DNA of 7,581 nucleotides from Armatimonadaceae bacterium (GTDB taxonomy: Bacteria > Armatimonadota > Armatimonadia > Armatimonadales > Armatimonadaceae), in the NCBI GenBank assembly GCA_030446525.1, contig JAUJNC010000188.1, positions 1 to 7,581 on the forward strand, read 5' to 3'. Under the pieces are notes generated by a model. The model was not told the origin of the DNA and did no database searches. It saw only the letters and a list, made by a program, of their open reading frames with translations. Within the stretch, counting starts at the first letter, position 1. Each line of letters begins with the position of its first letter. Both the position numbers and the translations under genes were made by a program. Positions 1 through 5,967 of the stretch are shown here, in pieces.

Positions 1-952
1 AGGTGCCCGCGCCGTCCGCCCAGAACCGGGCGATCGCCAGCTGCTCCGGCGTCCGGGTGTCCGAGAGGTGCCGCACCTCGGCCAGCGCCTGGGCGAACTC
101 GGGCGAGCCGAAGGCGGGAGGCGGGCCGGGGCGGAACTGGCTGCCGCTTGTCATCAGCCACGGGCGCACCTCGCCCCACAGCGGCAGCAGCGGGTCCGTG
201 CCGGTCCAGAAACCCTCGCCGACAGGCGCCGCGCCGCTCCAAACGGCGTCCGAGCCGTCGGTCCGGGCGTGGCGGATCACCAGGCCGGCCACCGAGTGCC
301 CCAGCTTGTCCCCGGCGGTGATGTCGCTCGGGAAGCTGGCGCCCGCGACGAGGCGCGACTTCTGGTGTTCGCGCGCCAGGGCGGATAGCGCGGCGGACTC
401 GCCGGGGAACAGGTACGCGAGCACCGCCGCCGAGGCCGCCGCCACAACCGCATGCTCTGACGGATCCACGGGAAGCCGCGTGGTGGCGACCCGCGGGACG
501 AGCCCGCCGTCCACCCGCGCCGGCGCCCGCCGCCCGTACCGGTACTTGTGGTGCCAGGCGGCGACCAGGGCGTCGTACTGCGCCACGCTGACCAGGGCGT
601 ACGCGCGCGCGGCCACCGGCGGCGGCGTGCGGTGTTTGATGACCAGACCGCGCGCGACCTCGTTCCAGCGCAGACAGGCGCCCCCGTCCCAGAAGGCGAC
701 GGCCGCCCTCGTTTCCGCCGTGCGCTGTGCCTGCAGCGCCCGCAGTTCCCGGAGCTCCTCCGCCTGCTGCCGCGAGCCCGCAGCAGGCGGCACGGGCAGC
801 GGGACCTGGCTGCCCGCCGCCAGCACGATCGGCTTCCAGCGTCCCCCGGTCGGTTCCTCCGGGCCGCCCGCCCCGGCGGCGCCCGCCGCCCCACAGAGTG
901 CCAACAGCGCCACGGCCACCGGCGCGCCTTTGCGCGCGCGAAACGTACGCAT
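1..952 (-). CDS. PAP2 / vanadium haloperoxidase-like exported protein, N-terminal part (runs off left edge)
   Basis: The frame is open from ATG at 952 down to position 1, giving 317 codons without a stop, so the C-terminus lies outside the window. An AAGGAG Shine-Dalgarno (minus strand, 967-962) sits 9 nt before the ATG. Residues 10-28 form a hydrophobic Ala/Leu/Val stretch after basic residues and look like a Sec signal; Cys20 lacks a proper lipobox. The body resembles the haloperoxidase-like branch of the PAP2 phosphatase superfamily: WNEVARGL, a KYRYGRRAP segment (K136-P144, motif 1-like), PSEHAVVAAAS (P164-H167, motif 2-like) and SRLVAGASFPSD (S199-D210, motif 3-like). In the last, Ser206 occupies the usual His position. 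Later parts (PLWGEVRPWLM, QFRPGPPPAFGSPEF) also fit the family. From memory, related proteins carry two PAP2-like halves, the second being canonical; that half would be missing here. Family assignment is fairly sure; the substrate is unknown. The gene lies 122 nt downstream of the propeller gene and could be co-transcribed. Confidence 0.8.
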   Translation of the reverse strand, partial: MRTFRARKGAPVAVALLALCGAAGAAGAGGPEEPTGGRWKPIVLAAGSQVPLPVPPAAGSRQQAEELRELRALQAQRTAETRAAVAFWDGGACLRWNEVARGLVIKHRTPPPVAARAYALVSVAQYDALVAAWHHKYRYGRRAPARVDGGLVPRVATTRLPVDPSEHAVVAAASAAVLAYLFPGESAALSALAREHQKSRLVAGASFPSDITAGDKLGHSVAGLVIRHARTDGSDAVWSGAAPVGEGFWTGTDPLLPLWGEVRPWLMTSGSQFRPGPPPAFGSPEFAQALAEVRHLSDTRTPEQLAIARFWADGAGT

Positions 953-1074
953 GATCCCCGTCTCCTTCCCTGTTCCCTTGCTTCGCACGTGTTTTCTCCG
1001 TCGGGGCCGTGCTTCCCTTCCTGGCGCAAGAATTTTTCGCCGCACGGGGAGCCGTATGCGTCTGGCGGCAGGCC

Positions 1075-2409
1075 TCAGCCGGCGGGCACGGCCCAGAGCG
1101 TGCCGTCGTACACGAAGCTGAGGCGCTTGCCGTCCGGCGTCCAGCGCAGCCCGCCCGGCACGTCGTCCCGCCGCGAAAGCGTCCGCAGGTGATACAGGAG
1201 CAGCGTGTGGTGCGTATGGTAGAGGTGGTAGCGCACACCGGCGGCCCCTCGCACCGACGGGCTGCTCGGCAGCGGCAGCGGCTCCAGCTCTATGGCGCCG
1301 ATGCGCCGCAAGTCGCTGCCGTCGGTGCGGCTGACCCAAAGGCTCGCGGTGCGTGTGCGCGGCCGGCTCGCCCACGGGTGTTTCGGCAGGAAGCGGCGGA
1401 CGAGGGGGACCAGCGGCGACTCCGTCTCCCTTTCGAGCAGCCAGGCGAGATGGTCCCCGCGCGGCGACAAGGTCACGGTGCCCATCGTCGTCCCGGGCGG
1501 CAAGGGGACGCGGATTGGACGGGGCAGAGAGCCGTTCGTCAGGTCGAACGCGAGCAAGGTAACCGCCGGCGGTTTGGGGGCTGCCGGCGCGGCAGCGCCG
1601 GGCGGGCCCGGAGCGCGCGCGGCGGGGGCAGGGATGGCGGGCGGGAAGTGGAAGTAGTTTTCTTCCCCGAAGAACGTCCACGGGAAAAAACCGCCCGTGT
1701 CTTGCATCGTCAAGAGAAAGCGCGGCTCCCCCTGACCGGACAGATAGCCCAGCACGTGCCCCGCTCTGTTCGCAGGGGCGGCTGCGGCCCCGGTGCCGAG
1801 GAGCGACACGGCCCGCTCCTGGCGCGGGTTGTCCAGCGAGAAGATCGTCGCCCGGGGCCGGCCCCGTCCGGTCGCGACCCACGCCCAGCCGCGGCTGTCC
1901 GGCGCCCACACGGCCTGGCCGGCAAACCCGCCGCCCGACCACCGTGCCGCGGGCCAGGTGATCCGCTGCGAACCGTCCAGCGCGGCGGCAACCATTCCGC
2001 TCCCCCGCCCGCGCGAGCGTTCCCAGAAAAGCAGCCACTTGCCGTCCGGCGACAACCGCGCGCCGCGCAATGCACCGCCATTCAACAGCGACAGCGGGGA
2101 CAGCGGCGCCTGCCGTTTCGTGCGCGTGTCATAGCGGACGAGTTGAAGGCCGGCGCGGCCCCACCGCTCGAGCGCAACCTCGCGCTCGGTGAGCCAGAAG
2201 TGCCGCGCCGGGCCGCGCCGTGGCCAGCCCGCGTGCTTCCATTCGCTGGTGGAAGCCACGGCGCTCGCCTGCGCCAGCAGCGGGCGCTCCCGCGTGGCGA
2301 GCGCCCACGCTATGGGAATGGCGAGCGCCGTCCCGAATACAGCCAGATCGAGGAAGACGCGCCGCCAGCGCTGCAGGGACGACCGGCGTGCGGCGGTGGT
2401 AGTCGTCAT
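1075..2409 (-). CDS. Membrane-anchored WD40/PD40-like beta-propeller protein, 444 aa
   Basis: I chose ATG 2409 over the in-frame ATG at 2514. A GGGGGGAGG Shine-Dalgarno-like run (2422-2430, about 12 nt spacer) precedes it, and it places a basic segment directly before a single hydrophobic helix at residues 18-38. The longer start would add 35 residues of non-typical sequence. The rest should lie outside the cytoplasmic membrane. It contains PD40/TolB-like blade motifs: LSPDGKWLLFW (about 119-129), WAPDSRGWAWVA (168-179), LSPRGDHLAWLLE (314-326) and WTPDGKRLSFVYDGTLWAVP at the C-terminus (423-442). A Pro/Ala-rich stretch at about 259-282 looks like a flexible linker between two propeller parts. 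No catalytic motif or peptidase domain is visible, so a binding or scaffold role is the most that can be said. The stop is TGA at 1077-1075. The gene is divergent from the sugar isomerase gene and lies upstream of, and in the same direction as, the PAP2-like gene. Confidence 0.75.
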   Translation of the reverse strand: MTTTTAARRSSLQRWRRVFLDLAVFGTALAIPIAWALATRERPLLAQASAVASTSEWKHAGWPRRGPARHFWLTEREVALERWGRAGLQLVRYDTRTKRQAPLSPLSLLNGGALRGARLSPDGKWLLFWERSRGRGSGMVAAALDGSQRITWPAARWSGGGFAGQAVWAPDSRGWAWVATGRGRPRATIFSLDNPRQERAVSLLGTGAAAAPANRAGHVLGYLSGQGEPRFLLTMQDTGGFFPWTFFGEENYFHFPPAIPAPAARAPGPPGAAAPAAPKPPAVTLLAFDLTNGSLPRPIRVPLPPGTTMGTVTLSPRGDHLAWLLERETESPLVPLVRRFLPKHPWASRPRTRTASLWVSRTDGSDLRRIGAIELEPLPLPSSPSVRGAAGVRYHLYHTHHTLLLYHLRTLSRRDDVPGGLRWTPDGKRLSFVYDGTLWAVPAG

Positions 2410-2467
2410 GGCGGATAGAAGCCTCCCCCCGGCAGAAGTCAAACGGGCAGAGATCGTTTCCCCGGGT

Positions 2468-2480
2468 TGTGCTACGCACA
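2468..2480. promoter_or_regulatory. Inverted repeat TGTGC-TAC-GCACA, possible operator
   Basis: A perfect 5-bp inverted repeat with a 3-nt centre lies in the divergent intergenic region. It abuts the TATACT box and would cover the start point of minus-strand transcription, a usual place for a repressor site. Arms this short can arise by chance in GC-rich DNA, and no regulator gene is visible nearby. Confidence 0.25.
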
Positions 2481-2485
2481 GTATA
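2480..2485 (-). promoter_or_regulatory. Candidate -10 element (TATACT) for the beta-propeller gene
   Basis: On the minus strand TATACT differs from the TATAAT consensus at one base and would give a leader of about 64 nt before ATG 2409. The hexamer 17 nt upstream (TCCGTG) is a poor -35 match and there is no extended TGn, so this call rests on the -10 box alone. Confidence 0.3.
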
Positions 2486-2589
2486 CCCGCCGGCGCGCCC
2501 CACACGGATCGCATAGCACTTCAAATCGCACCCGGGCGCGAAGGAAACCGGGCGGGCGGCGTCGAAGCAAGGGGCGGAGGACGACGGCG

Positions 2590-3354
2590 ATGGCACGACT
2601 GGGCATTCAGACGATCGTTTTCGGCAAAGAGCGGAACGCGGGGGACATGGCGGGCGTTCTGCGCGATGTCAAGGCGGCGGGCTACGACGGCGCGGAGATC
2701 GGCAACCCGACGGACACCACGCCCGCCAAACAGGTTCGCGCCCTGTTTGACGCCGCCGGCCTTGCCTGCTGCGGCTATCACACGGGCTACAACACGTTCA
2801 CGGATCTGGCCGCGCTGGAGCGCATCGCCGCGCACCTGAGCACCGTGGGCGGCCACTACCTGATGTGCTCCGGCACGGCGGGACGGGACACGAACGGCTA
2901 CGCCGCGTCGGCGGACACGTTCAACCGGGCGGGGGCTTTCCTCAAAGCGCGCGGCGTCACCCTGTGCTACCACAACCACAACTGGGAGTTCTTTGATCTG
3001 GGCGGCGGCGAGAAGGGCATACACCTGCTCGCGCGGCACACCGACCCCGAGTTGGTGAAGCTGTGCGTGGACATCTACTGGGTGTCCTGCGGCGGCGAGG
3101 ACCCGGCGCAGTTCATCGCGCGCTACGCCGACCGGGCCGAGTACTTCCACTACAAAGACGGCACCTTCGCGGACCAGAAGGCCCAGTCGTTCACCGAACT
3201 GGGACGTGGTCAGGTGGACCTCAAGGCCGCCACCGCGGCGGTGCTGCGGCAGAACCCGGAGTGGATCGTCACGGAGCAGGACCGCACCGAGGGCGACCCG
3301 GCGGAGTCGGCGCGCATCTCGGCCGAGTACGCCCGCAAGGAGCTCGGCATCTGA
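2590..3354 (+). CDS. Sugar phosphate isomerase/epimerase family protein (xylose isomerase-like TIM barrel), 254 aa
   Basis: ATG 2590 is preceded by GGAGG (2576-2580) with a 9-nt spacer. The in-frame upstream ATG at 2467 would add 41 Arg-rich residues unlike the family. The protein has the usual length and landmarks of the AP-endonuclease-2/xylose isomerase-like barrel: a first strand at LGIQTIVFG, GYDGAEIG (31-38), YHNHNWEF (127-134), CVDIYW followed by GGEDP (159-172), FHYKDG (186-191) and WIVTEQD (225-231). By family knowledge Asp161, His187 and Glu229, with a residue of the YHNH..E segment (His128/Glu133), are likely divalent-metal or catalytic ligands. IolE (inosose dehydratase) and many isomerases, epimerases and 3-keto-sugar enzymes share this fold, so the substrate cannot be named. 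No signal peptide is visible, so it should be cytosolic. It overlaps the next gene by 4 bp and very probably forms an operon with it. Confidence 0.88.
   Translation: MARLGIQTIVFGKERNAGDMAGVLRDVKAAGYDGAEIGNPTDTTPAKQVRALFDAAGLACCGYHTGYNTFTDLAALERIAAHLSTVGGHYLMCSGTAGRDTNGYAASADTFNRAGAFLKARGVTLCYHNHNWEFFDLGGGEKGIHLLARHTDPELVKLCVDIYWVSCGGEDPAQFIARYADRAEYFHYKDGTFADQKAQSFTELGRGQVDLKAATAAVLRQNPEWIVTEQDRTEGDPAESARISAEYARKELGI
3337..3342 (+). promoter_or_regulatory. Internal Shine-Dalgarno AAGGAG deciding the CTG start at 3351
   Basis: AAGGAG lies inside the last codons of the isomerase gene, exactly 8 nt before CTG 3351. No ATG, GTG or TTG start is as well placed, so this site supports a CTG start overlapping the upstream stop as CTGA. 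Confidence 0.6.
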
Positions 3355-4325
3355 ACCTGGGGATATTGGGCGCGGCGCGCATCGCGCCGCTGGCTCTCCT
3401 GGGCCCTGCCCGGCGCGTCCCGGCGGCCCGCGTCGTGGCGGTAGCGTCCCGCGATCCAGGCCGCGCCCGGGCCTTCGCCCGCAAACACCAGATTCCGCAG
3501 GTCCATCAAAGCTATGACGCTCTGCTCGGGGACCCCGAGATCGACGCCGTGTACAATCCACTCCCCAACGCGCTGCACTGCCCGTGGACCGTCCGGGCGC
3601 TCCGGGCCGGCAAACACGTCTTATGCGAGAAGCCGATCGCCTCGAACGCCGAGGAGGCCGGACACATGGCCCGCGTGGCCGCCCAAACAGGACGTGTCCT
3701 CATGGAGGCAATGCACTACCGCTATCACCCGCTGGCGATGCGGATGAAGCAGATCGTCGAGAGTGGCGAGCTGGGGGCGATCCGCCATATCGAGGCGCAC
3801 TTGTGCGTCCCCTTGCTCCTGCCCGGCGACATCCGCTACCGCTTTGATCTGGCTGGCGGCGCGACCATGGACGTCGGCTGCTATCCGATCCACCTCATCC
3901 GCTTCCTCGCGGGTGCGGAGCCCGAGGTGACGGGCGCAAAGGCGGGCCTGATGTCGGCGCAGGTGGACCGGTGGATGACAGCTGAGTTTCGGTTCGGGGA
4001 CGGGTGCACCGGGCGCACGGTGTGCTCCCTGCTCTCCGCAGTGCCCCTGCGCACGCGCGCCGTCGTCAAAGGCAGCGAGGGCGAGCTGCGCGTGACGAGC
4101 CCCTTCCATCCGCATTTTTATCACCGTGTCCGGGTGCGCAGCCGCCAAGGGGCGCGGAGCGAACGCGCGCCGGGCGAAACGACGTACACCTACCAGCTGC
4201 GTGCCTTCGTCGACGCGGTGCGCGGCGGGGGGTCCGTACCCGCGGCCCCCACCGATGCCGTCGCCAACATGCGCGTCATCGACGCGGTCTACGAAAAGGC
4301 AGGGCTCCGGCGCCGCGGAACGTAG
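3351..4325 (+). CDS. Gfo/Idh/MocA-family NAD(P)-dependent oxidoreductase, 324 aa, apparent CTG start
   Basis: From CTG 3351 the protein begins (M)NLGILGAARIAP, which is the expected Rossmann start with the GxxxxA loop at Gly7-Ala12. Further family marks are VVAVASRD (end of strand 2, acidic), YDALLGDPEIDAVYNPLPN (55-73), the GKHVLCEKP dinucleotide/catalytic motif (87-95, Lys94), MEAMHYRYHP (118-127) and a C-terminal domain with GGATMDVGCYPIHLIRFL (169-186), holding the candidate catalytic Asp174/His181. Length is normal for the family. The nearest in-frame ATG (3063) lies 288 nt inside the isomerase gene and would add about 96 residues of out-of-frame shadow sequence. The other non-ATG options are CTG 3357 and TTG 3366; the latter would cut into the first strand. 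The enzyme probably oxidises a sugar, inositol or sugar derivative in the cytosol, together with the isomerase encoded just upstream. The exact substrate is unknown. Confidence 0.88.
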   Translation: MNLGILGAARIAPLALLGPARRVPAARVVAVASRDPGRARAFARKHQIPQVHQSYDALLGDPEIDAVYNPLPNALHCPWTVRALRAGKHVLCEKPIASNAEEAGHMARVAAQTGRVLMEAMHYRYHPLAMRMKQIVESGELGAIRHIEAHLCVPLLLPGDIRYRFDLAGGATMDVGCYPIHLIRFLAGAEPEVTGAKAGLMSAQVDRWMTAEFRFGDGCTGRTVCSLLSAVPLRTRAVVKGSEGELRVTSPFHPHFYHRVRVRSRQGARSERAPGETTYTYQLRAFVDAVRGGGSVPAAPTDAVANMRVIDAVYEKAGLRRRGT

Positions 4326-4345
4326 CGTGTAAGTGACAACTCCGC

Positions 4346-5248
4346 TTATGCGGCCCGGACGGAGAGGACCATCCGGTAGCGGTGCGTTTCGCCGGGAAGG
4401 CAGCGGCGCGTTTGAGGCCGGTTGAGGGCATTAGGCACGTCCGTCCAGGGCTCCAGGCAGACGTAGGGAGAATCCGGTGACGCGCTCCAAATCACCCAGA
4501 CCGGGAACTCTGTTTCGCTTTCTTCGACGGAGACGCGGGCGACCAGCCCGTTAGCACGATCTTCCAGCTCCAGGGCGCGCACCGGCGTTTGCGTCAGCAC
4601 AAGCGAACCGGCCAGATCGCTCGTGGCCTCCAGGCGCCGCGCCGCGAACGGCTCGGCCCGGAACGAACGCCAGCCATCGTCCGAAATCATCTGCACGCCG
4701 CCGGGCGCCGACACGGACGCGTCCGCGACGTTCCCGCCGGGTCCCAGGGGCGCGCGGACATACGGATGGAAACCCAGCGCGTAGGGGAACGCTTCCGCCC
4801 CGGTGTTGGTGACCTGCCCGTCCAGCGCCAGCCCGCGCTCGTCGAGCCGGTAGGTCAGCCGCAGGGTGAAATCGAACGGGAAGCCAAGGCGGGCGTTGGC
4901 GTAGGGGGCGAGCTGTCCCGTGACATGATCCGGCCCCTGCTCGACGACCGTCCAGTACAGGTCCCGGGCGAAGCCGTGGAACGCCATCGGCAGGGCACGG
5001 CCGTTCCAGTCCCAGCTGTCGGGGCCATGCCGGCCGTGGGACGTGCTGGGGCTGGGGAACAGGATCGGGTTGCCATAGCGCCGGTCCTCTGGCGCGGCCC
5101 CGCCGCCCGGACCGTAGAGGACGCGGGCCAGGCCCTGCCCCGTTCCCTGTTCGAAGCCGTACAGCGCGAAGCCCTGTTCGGGATAGACCCAGGCGCGTTT
5201 GTCGCCGTGCTCGAGAAACACCAGGCGCTTGTTCATGTCGTCGTGCAT
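4346..5248 (-). CDS. Aldose 1-epimerase (galactose mutarotase-like), 300 aa
   Basis: The protein matches the aldose 1-epimerase family, which interconverts alpha and beta anomers of aldoses using a beta-sandwich fold. Visible marks are YGNPILFP (58-65), AFHGFARD (89-96), YALGFHPYV (156-164) and CLEPWTD (264-270). By family knowledge His91 and His161 bind the sugar or act as acid, and Glu266 is the base; all three are present. No signal peptide or membrane segment is seen, so it should be cytosolic. Two starts are possible, ATG 5248 and ATG 5236 (MNKRLVF). Neither has a strong Shine-Dalgarno; AGGA just before the first ATG lies about 11 nt from the second. The gene is convergent with the Gfo/Idh gene, with only 20 nt between their stops and no terminator hairpin there. 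Its neighbours suggest a role in sugar catabolism. Some homologues act on phosphorylated hexoses, which I cannot exclude. Confidence 0.88.
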   Translation of the reverse strand: MHDDMNKRLVFLEHGDKRAWVYPEQGFALYGFEQGTGQGLARVLYGPGGGAAPEDRRYGNPILFPSPSTSHGRHGPDSWDWNGRALPMAFHGFARDLYWTVVEQGPDHVTGQLAPYANARLGFPFDFTLRLTYRLDERGLALDGQVTNTGAEAFPYALGFHPYVRAPLGPGGNVADASVSAPGGVQMISDDGWRSFRAEPFAARRLEATSDLAGSLVLTQTPVRALELEDRANGLVARVSVEESETEFPVWVIWSASPDSPYVCLEPWTDVPNALNRPQTRRCLPGETHRYRMVLSVRAA

Positions 5249-5306
5249 CCTGTTAAAAGCTCGTGAGGGCGTGGCCCCTTGATCGCCCGTCTGCCCGGCA
5301 CGTCCA

Positions 5307-5336
5307 GGCGCGGCGCGCGGTGTGAGCCGCCGCGCC
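5307..5336. repeat. Perfect 9-bp inverted repeat, GC-rich hairpin
   Basis: GGCGCGGCG (5307-5315) pairs with CGCCGCGCC (5328-5336) around a 12-nt loop. On the plus strand five T residues follow only 8 nt later (5345-5349), so it resembles a non-canonical terminator, but no plus-strand gene precedes it. On the minus strand it would sit in the mutarotase leader if transcription starts beyond it. Confidence 0.4.
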
Positions 5337-5363
5337 GACGAGAGTTTTTACCCAAGATATCGG

Positions 5364-5388
5364 GGGAGAAACTCGACGCTCTTCTCCC
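5364..5388. repeat. 7-bp inverted repeat GGGAGAA / TTCTCCC
   Basis: GGGAGAA (5364-5370) is matched by TTCTCCC (5382-5388) with an 11-nt spacer. No T-tract follows on either strand, so it is not a typical terminator. It could be a leader hairpin or protein-binding site, or chance. Confidence 0.3.
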
Positions 5389-5448
5389 GCTTCAGCGATC
5401 TGGTCGCCCTGTTTATGCGCGTGATTGCCTGGAGCAAGAAAGTTCCAG

Positions 5449-5477
5449 TTGACGGCGAACCGGATTCATGTTAGAAT
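5449..5477 (+). promoter_or_regulatory. Sigma70-type promoter for tRNA-Pro
   Basis: The -35 box TTGACG (5449-5454, one mismatch to TTGACA) and the -10 box TAGAAT (5472-5477, one mismatch to TATAAT) are separated by exactly 17 nt. Transcription would start near 5484, giving a leader of about 50 nt before the mature tRNA 5' end. This is the best promoter in the window. Confidence 0.75.
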
Positions 5478-5536
5478 GAGGTTGGTCGCGCTGCTTTGAC
5501 CTTGACTTCGGGGCAGAGCAGTTCGCGGCGCACCGC

Positions 5537-5615
<79 letters not shown>

Positions 5616-5622
5616 TCACCCT

Positions 5623-5657
5623 GTCAGGGGGTCAAAAACTTCCCCCGGCCCCCTGAC
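5623..5657 (+). terminator. Perfect 9-bp hairpin just after tRNA-Pro, possible terminator lacking a U-tract
   Basis: GTCAGGGGG (5623-5631) and CCCCCTGAC (5649-5657) are perfectly complementary around a 17-nt loop that starts 9 nt after the CCA end. The G5 run could instead pair with a second C5 run at 5642-5646, forming a shorter alternative hairpin. No run of T follows, so intrinsic termination would be weak. The hairpin may serve tRNA 3' processing or allow readthrough into the downstream ORFs. Confidence 0.45.
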
Positions 5658-5688
5658 TCCAAACCCCGCACATTTCCTTGCCAATTCG

Positions 5689-5967
5689 ATGCTGGACGAC
5701 TACAAGAAAACCCTGGCCTGTGAACGTTGCGGGTTTGCGGATTATCGTGCCCTGGAGTTTCACCACGACGACCGCCACGAAAAAGACTTCAATGTAGCCG
5801 ACATGATTCGCAGCGATCTATCCATAGAAGCGATCGAACGAGAGATCAAGAAGTGCGTTGTTTTGTGCTCGAACTGTCATCAGATCGAACATTACGAAGA
5901 ACGCGGCCAGCTGCGGGATGCGCTTGGCCTTGACAGGTGTGTATTCCCCACTGGCAACAAAGCATGA
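5689..5967 (+). CDS. Small HNH-nuclease-like zinc-finger protein, 92 aa, possibly a remnant
   Basis: ATG 5689 gives a 92-residue protein with the outline of a small HNH-type protein. CERCG (Cys11, Cys14) is followed by LEFHHDD (His25, His26, Asp27), a charged helical stretch, and KKCVVLCSNCHQIEH (Cys60, Cys63, His64, His68). The two Cys pairs should bind zinc, and His26 with the CH..H part should form the beta-beta-alpha-metal fold; I cannot confirm nuclease activity. No Shine-Dalgarno is visible, and family members usually have a few more N-terminal residues before DYK, so the N-terminus may be cut. Its base composition is near 50% GC, clearly lower than all neighbours, and it sits right after a tRNA, a common landing site for mobile DNA. 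It ends in ATGA overlapping the glycosidase start. Transfer followed by decay is my inference. Confidence 0.6.
   Translation: MLDDYKKTLACERCGFADYRALEFHHDDRHEKDFNVADMIRSDLSIEAIEREIKKCVVLCSNCHQIEHYEERGQLRDALGLDRCVFPTGNKA

Larger units (their letters stand above)
5249..5536. other. Gene-free stretch between mutarotase and tRNA
   Basis: I see no convincing ORF on either strand in these 288 bases. They hold the upstream region of the mutarotase gene, two inverted repeats (5307-5336 and 5364-5388) and a plus-strand sigma70-type promoter for the tRNA. The composition is less GC-rich near the promoter. Confidence 0.6.

Noticed and set aside
1035..1062. Bulged hairpin near ACGG...CCGT between the propeller and PAP2-like genes, next to five T residues
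   Set aside because: The T-tract lies on the wrong side: it precedes the stem on the plus strand and reads as A on the minus strand. It cannot be an intrinsic terminator for the minus-strand genes.
3..1121. Plus-strand 372-residue open frame, and the 277-1029 minus frame, over the PAP2-like gene
   Set aside because: Both are Ser/Arg-rich shadow translations. The third minus frame from ATG 952 carries the signal peptide and PAP2-like motifs with a good Shine-Dalgarno.
1009..2418. Plus-strand 469-residue open frame opposite the propeller gene
   Set aside because: The translation is low-complexity Arg/Ala/Pro without motifs. The opposite strand has a Shine-Dalgarno, a membrane helix and PD40-like repeats.
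2467..2589. N-terminal extension of the isomerase from ATG 2467
   Set aside because: It would add 41 Arg-rich residues unlike the family and cross the divergent control region. ATG 2590 has a GGAGG site at ideal spacing and gives the normal family start.
4326..4345. Possible terminator between the convergent Gfo/Idh and mutarotase genes
   Set aside because: The 20-nt gap contains no inverted repeat or T-tract on either strand.
5930..5959. Perfect TTGACA -35 box just before the GH127 start
   Set aside because: No acceptable -10 box occurs at 16-18 nt spacing (TGGCAA, GGCAAC, GCAACA), and it lies inside the HNH ORF.
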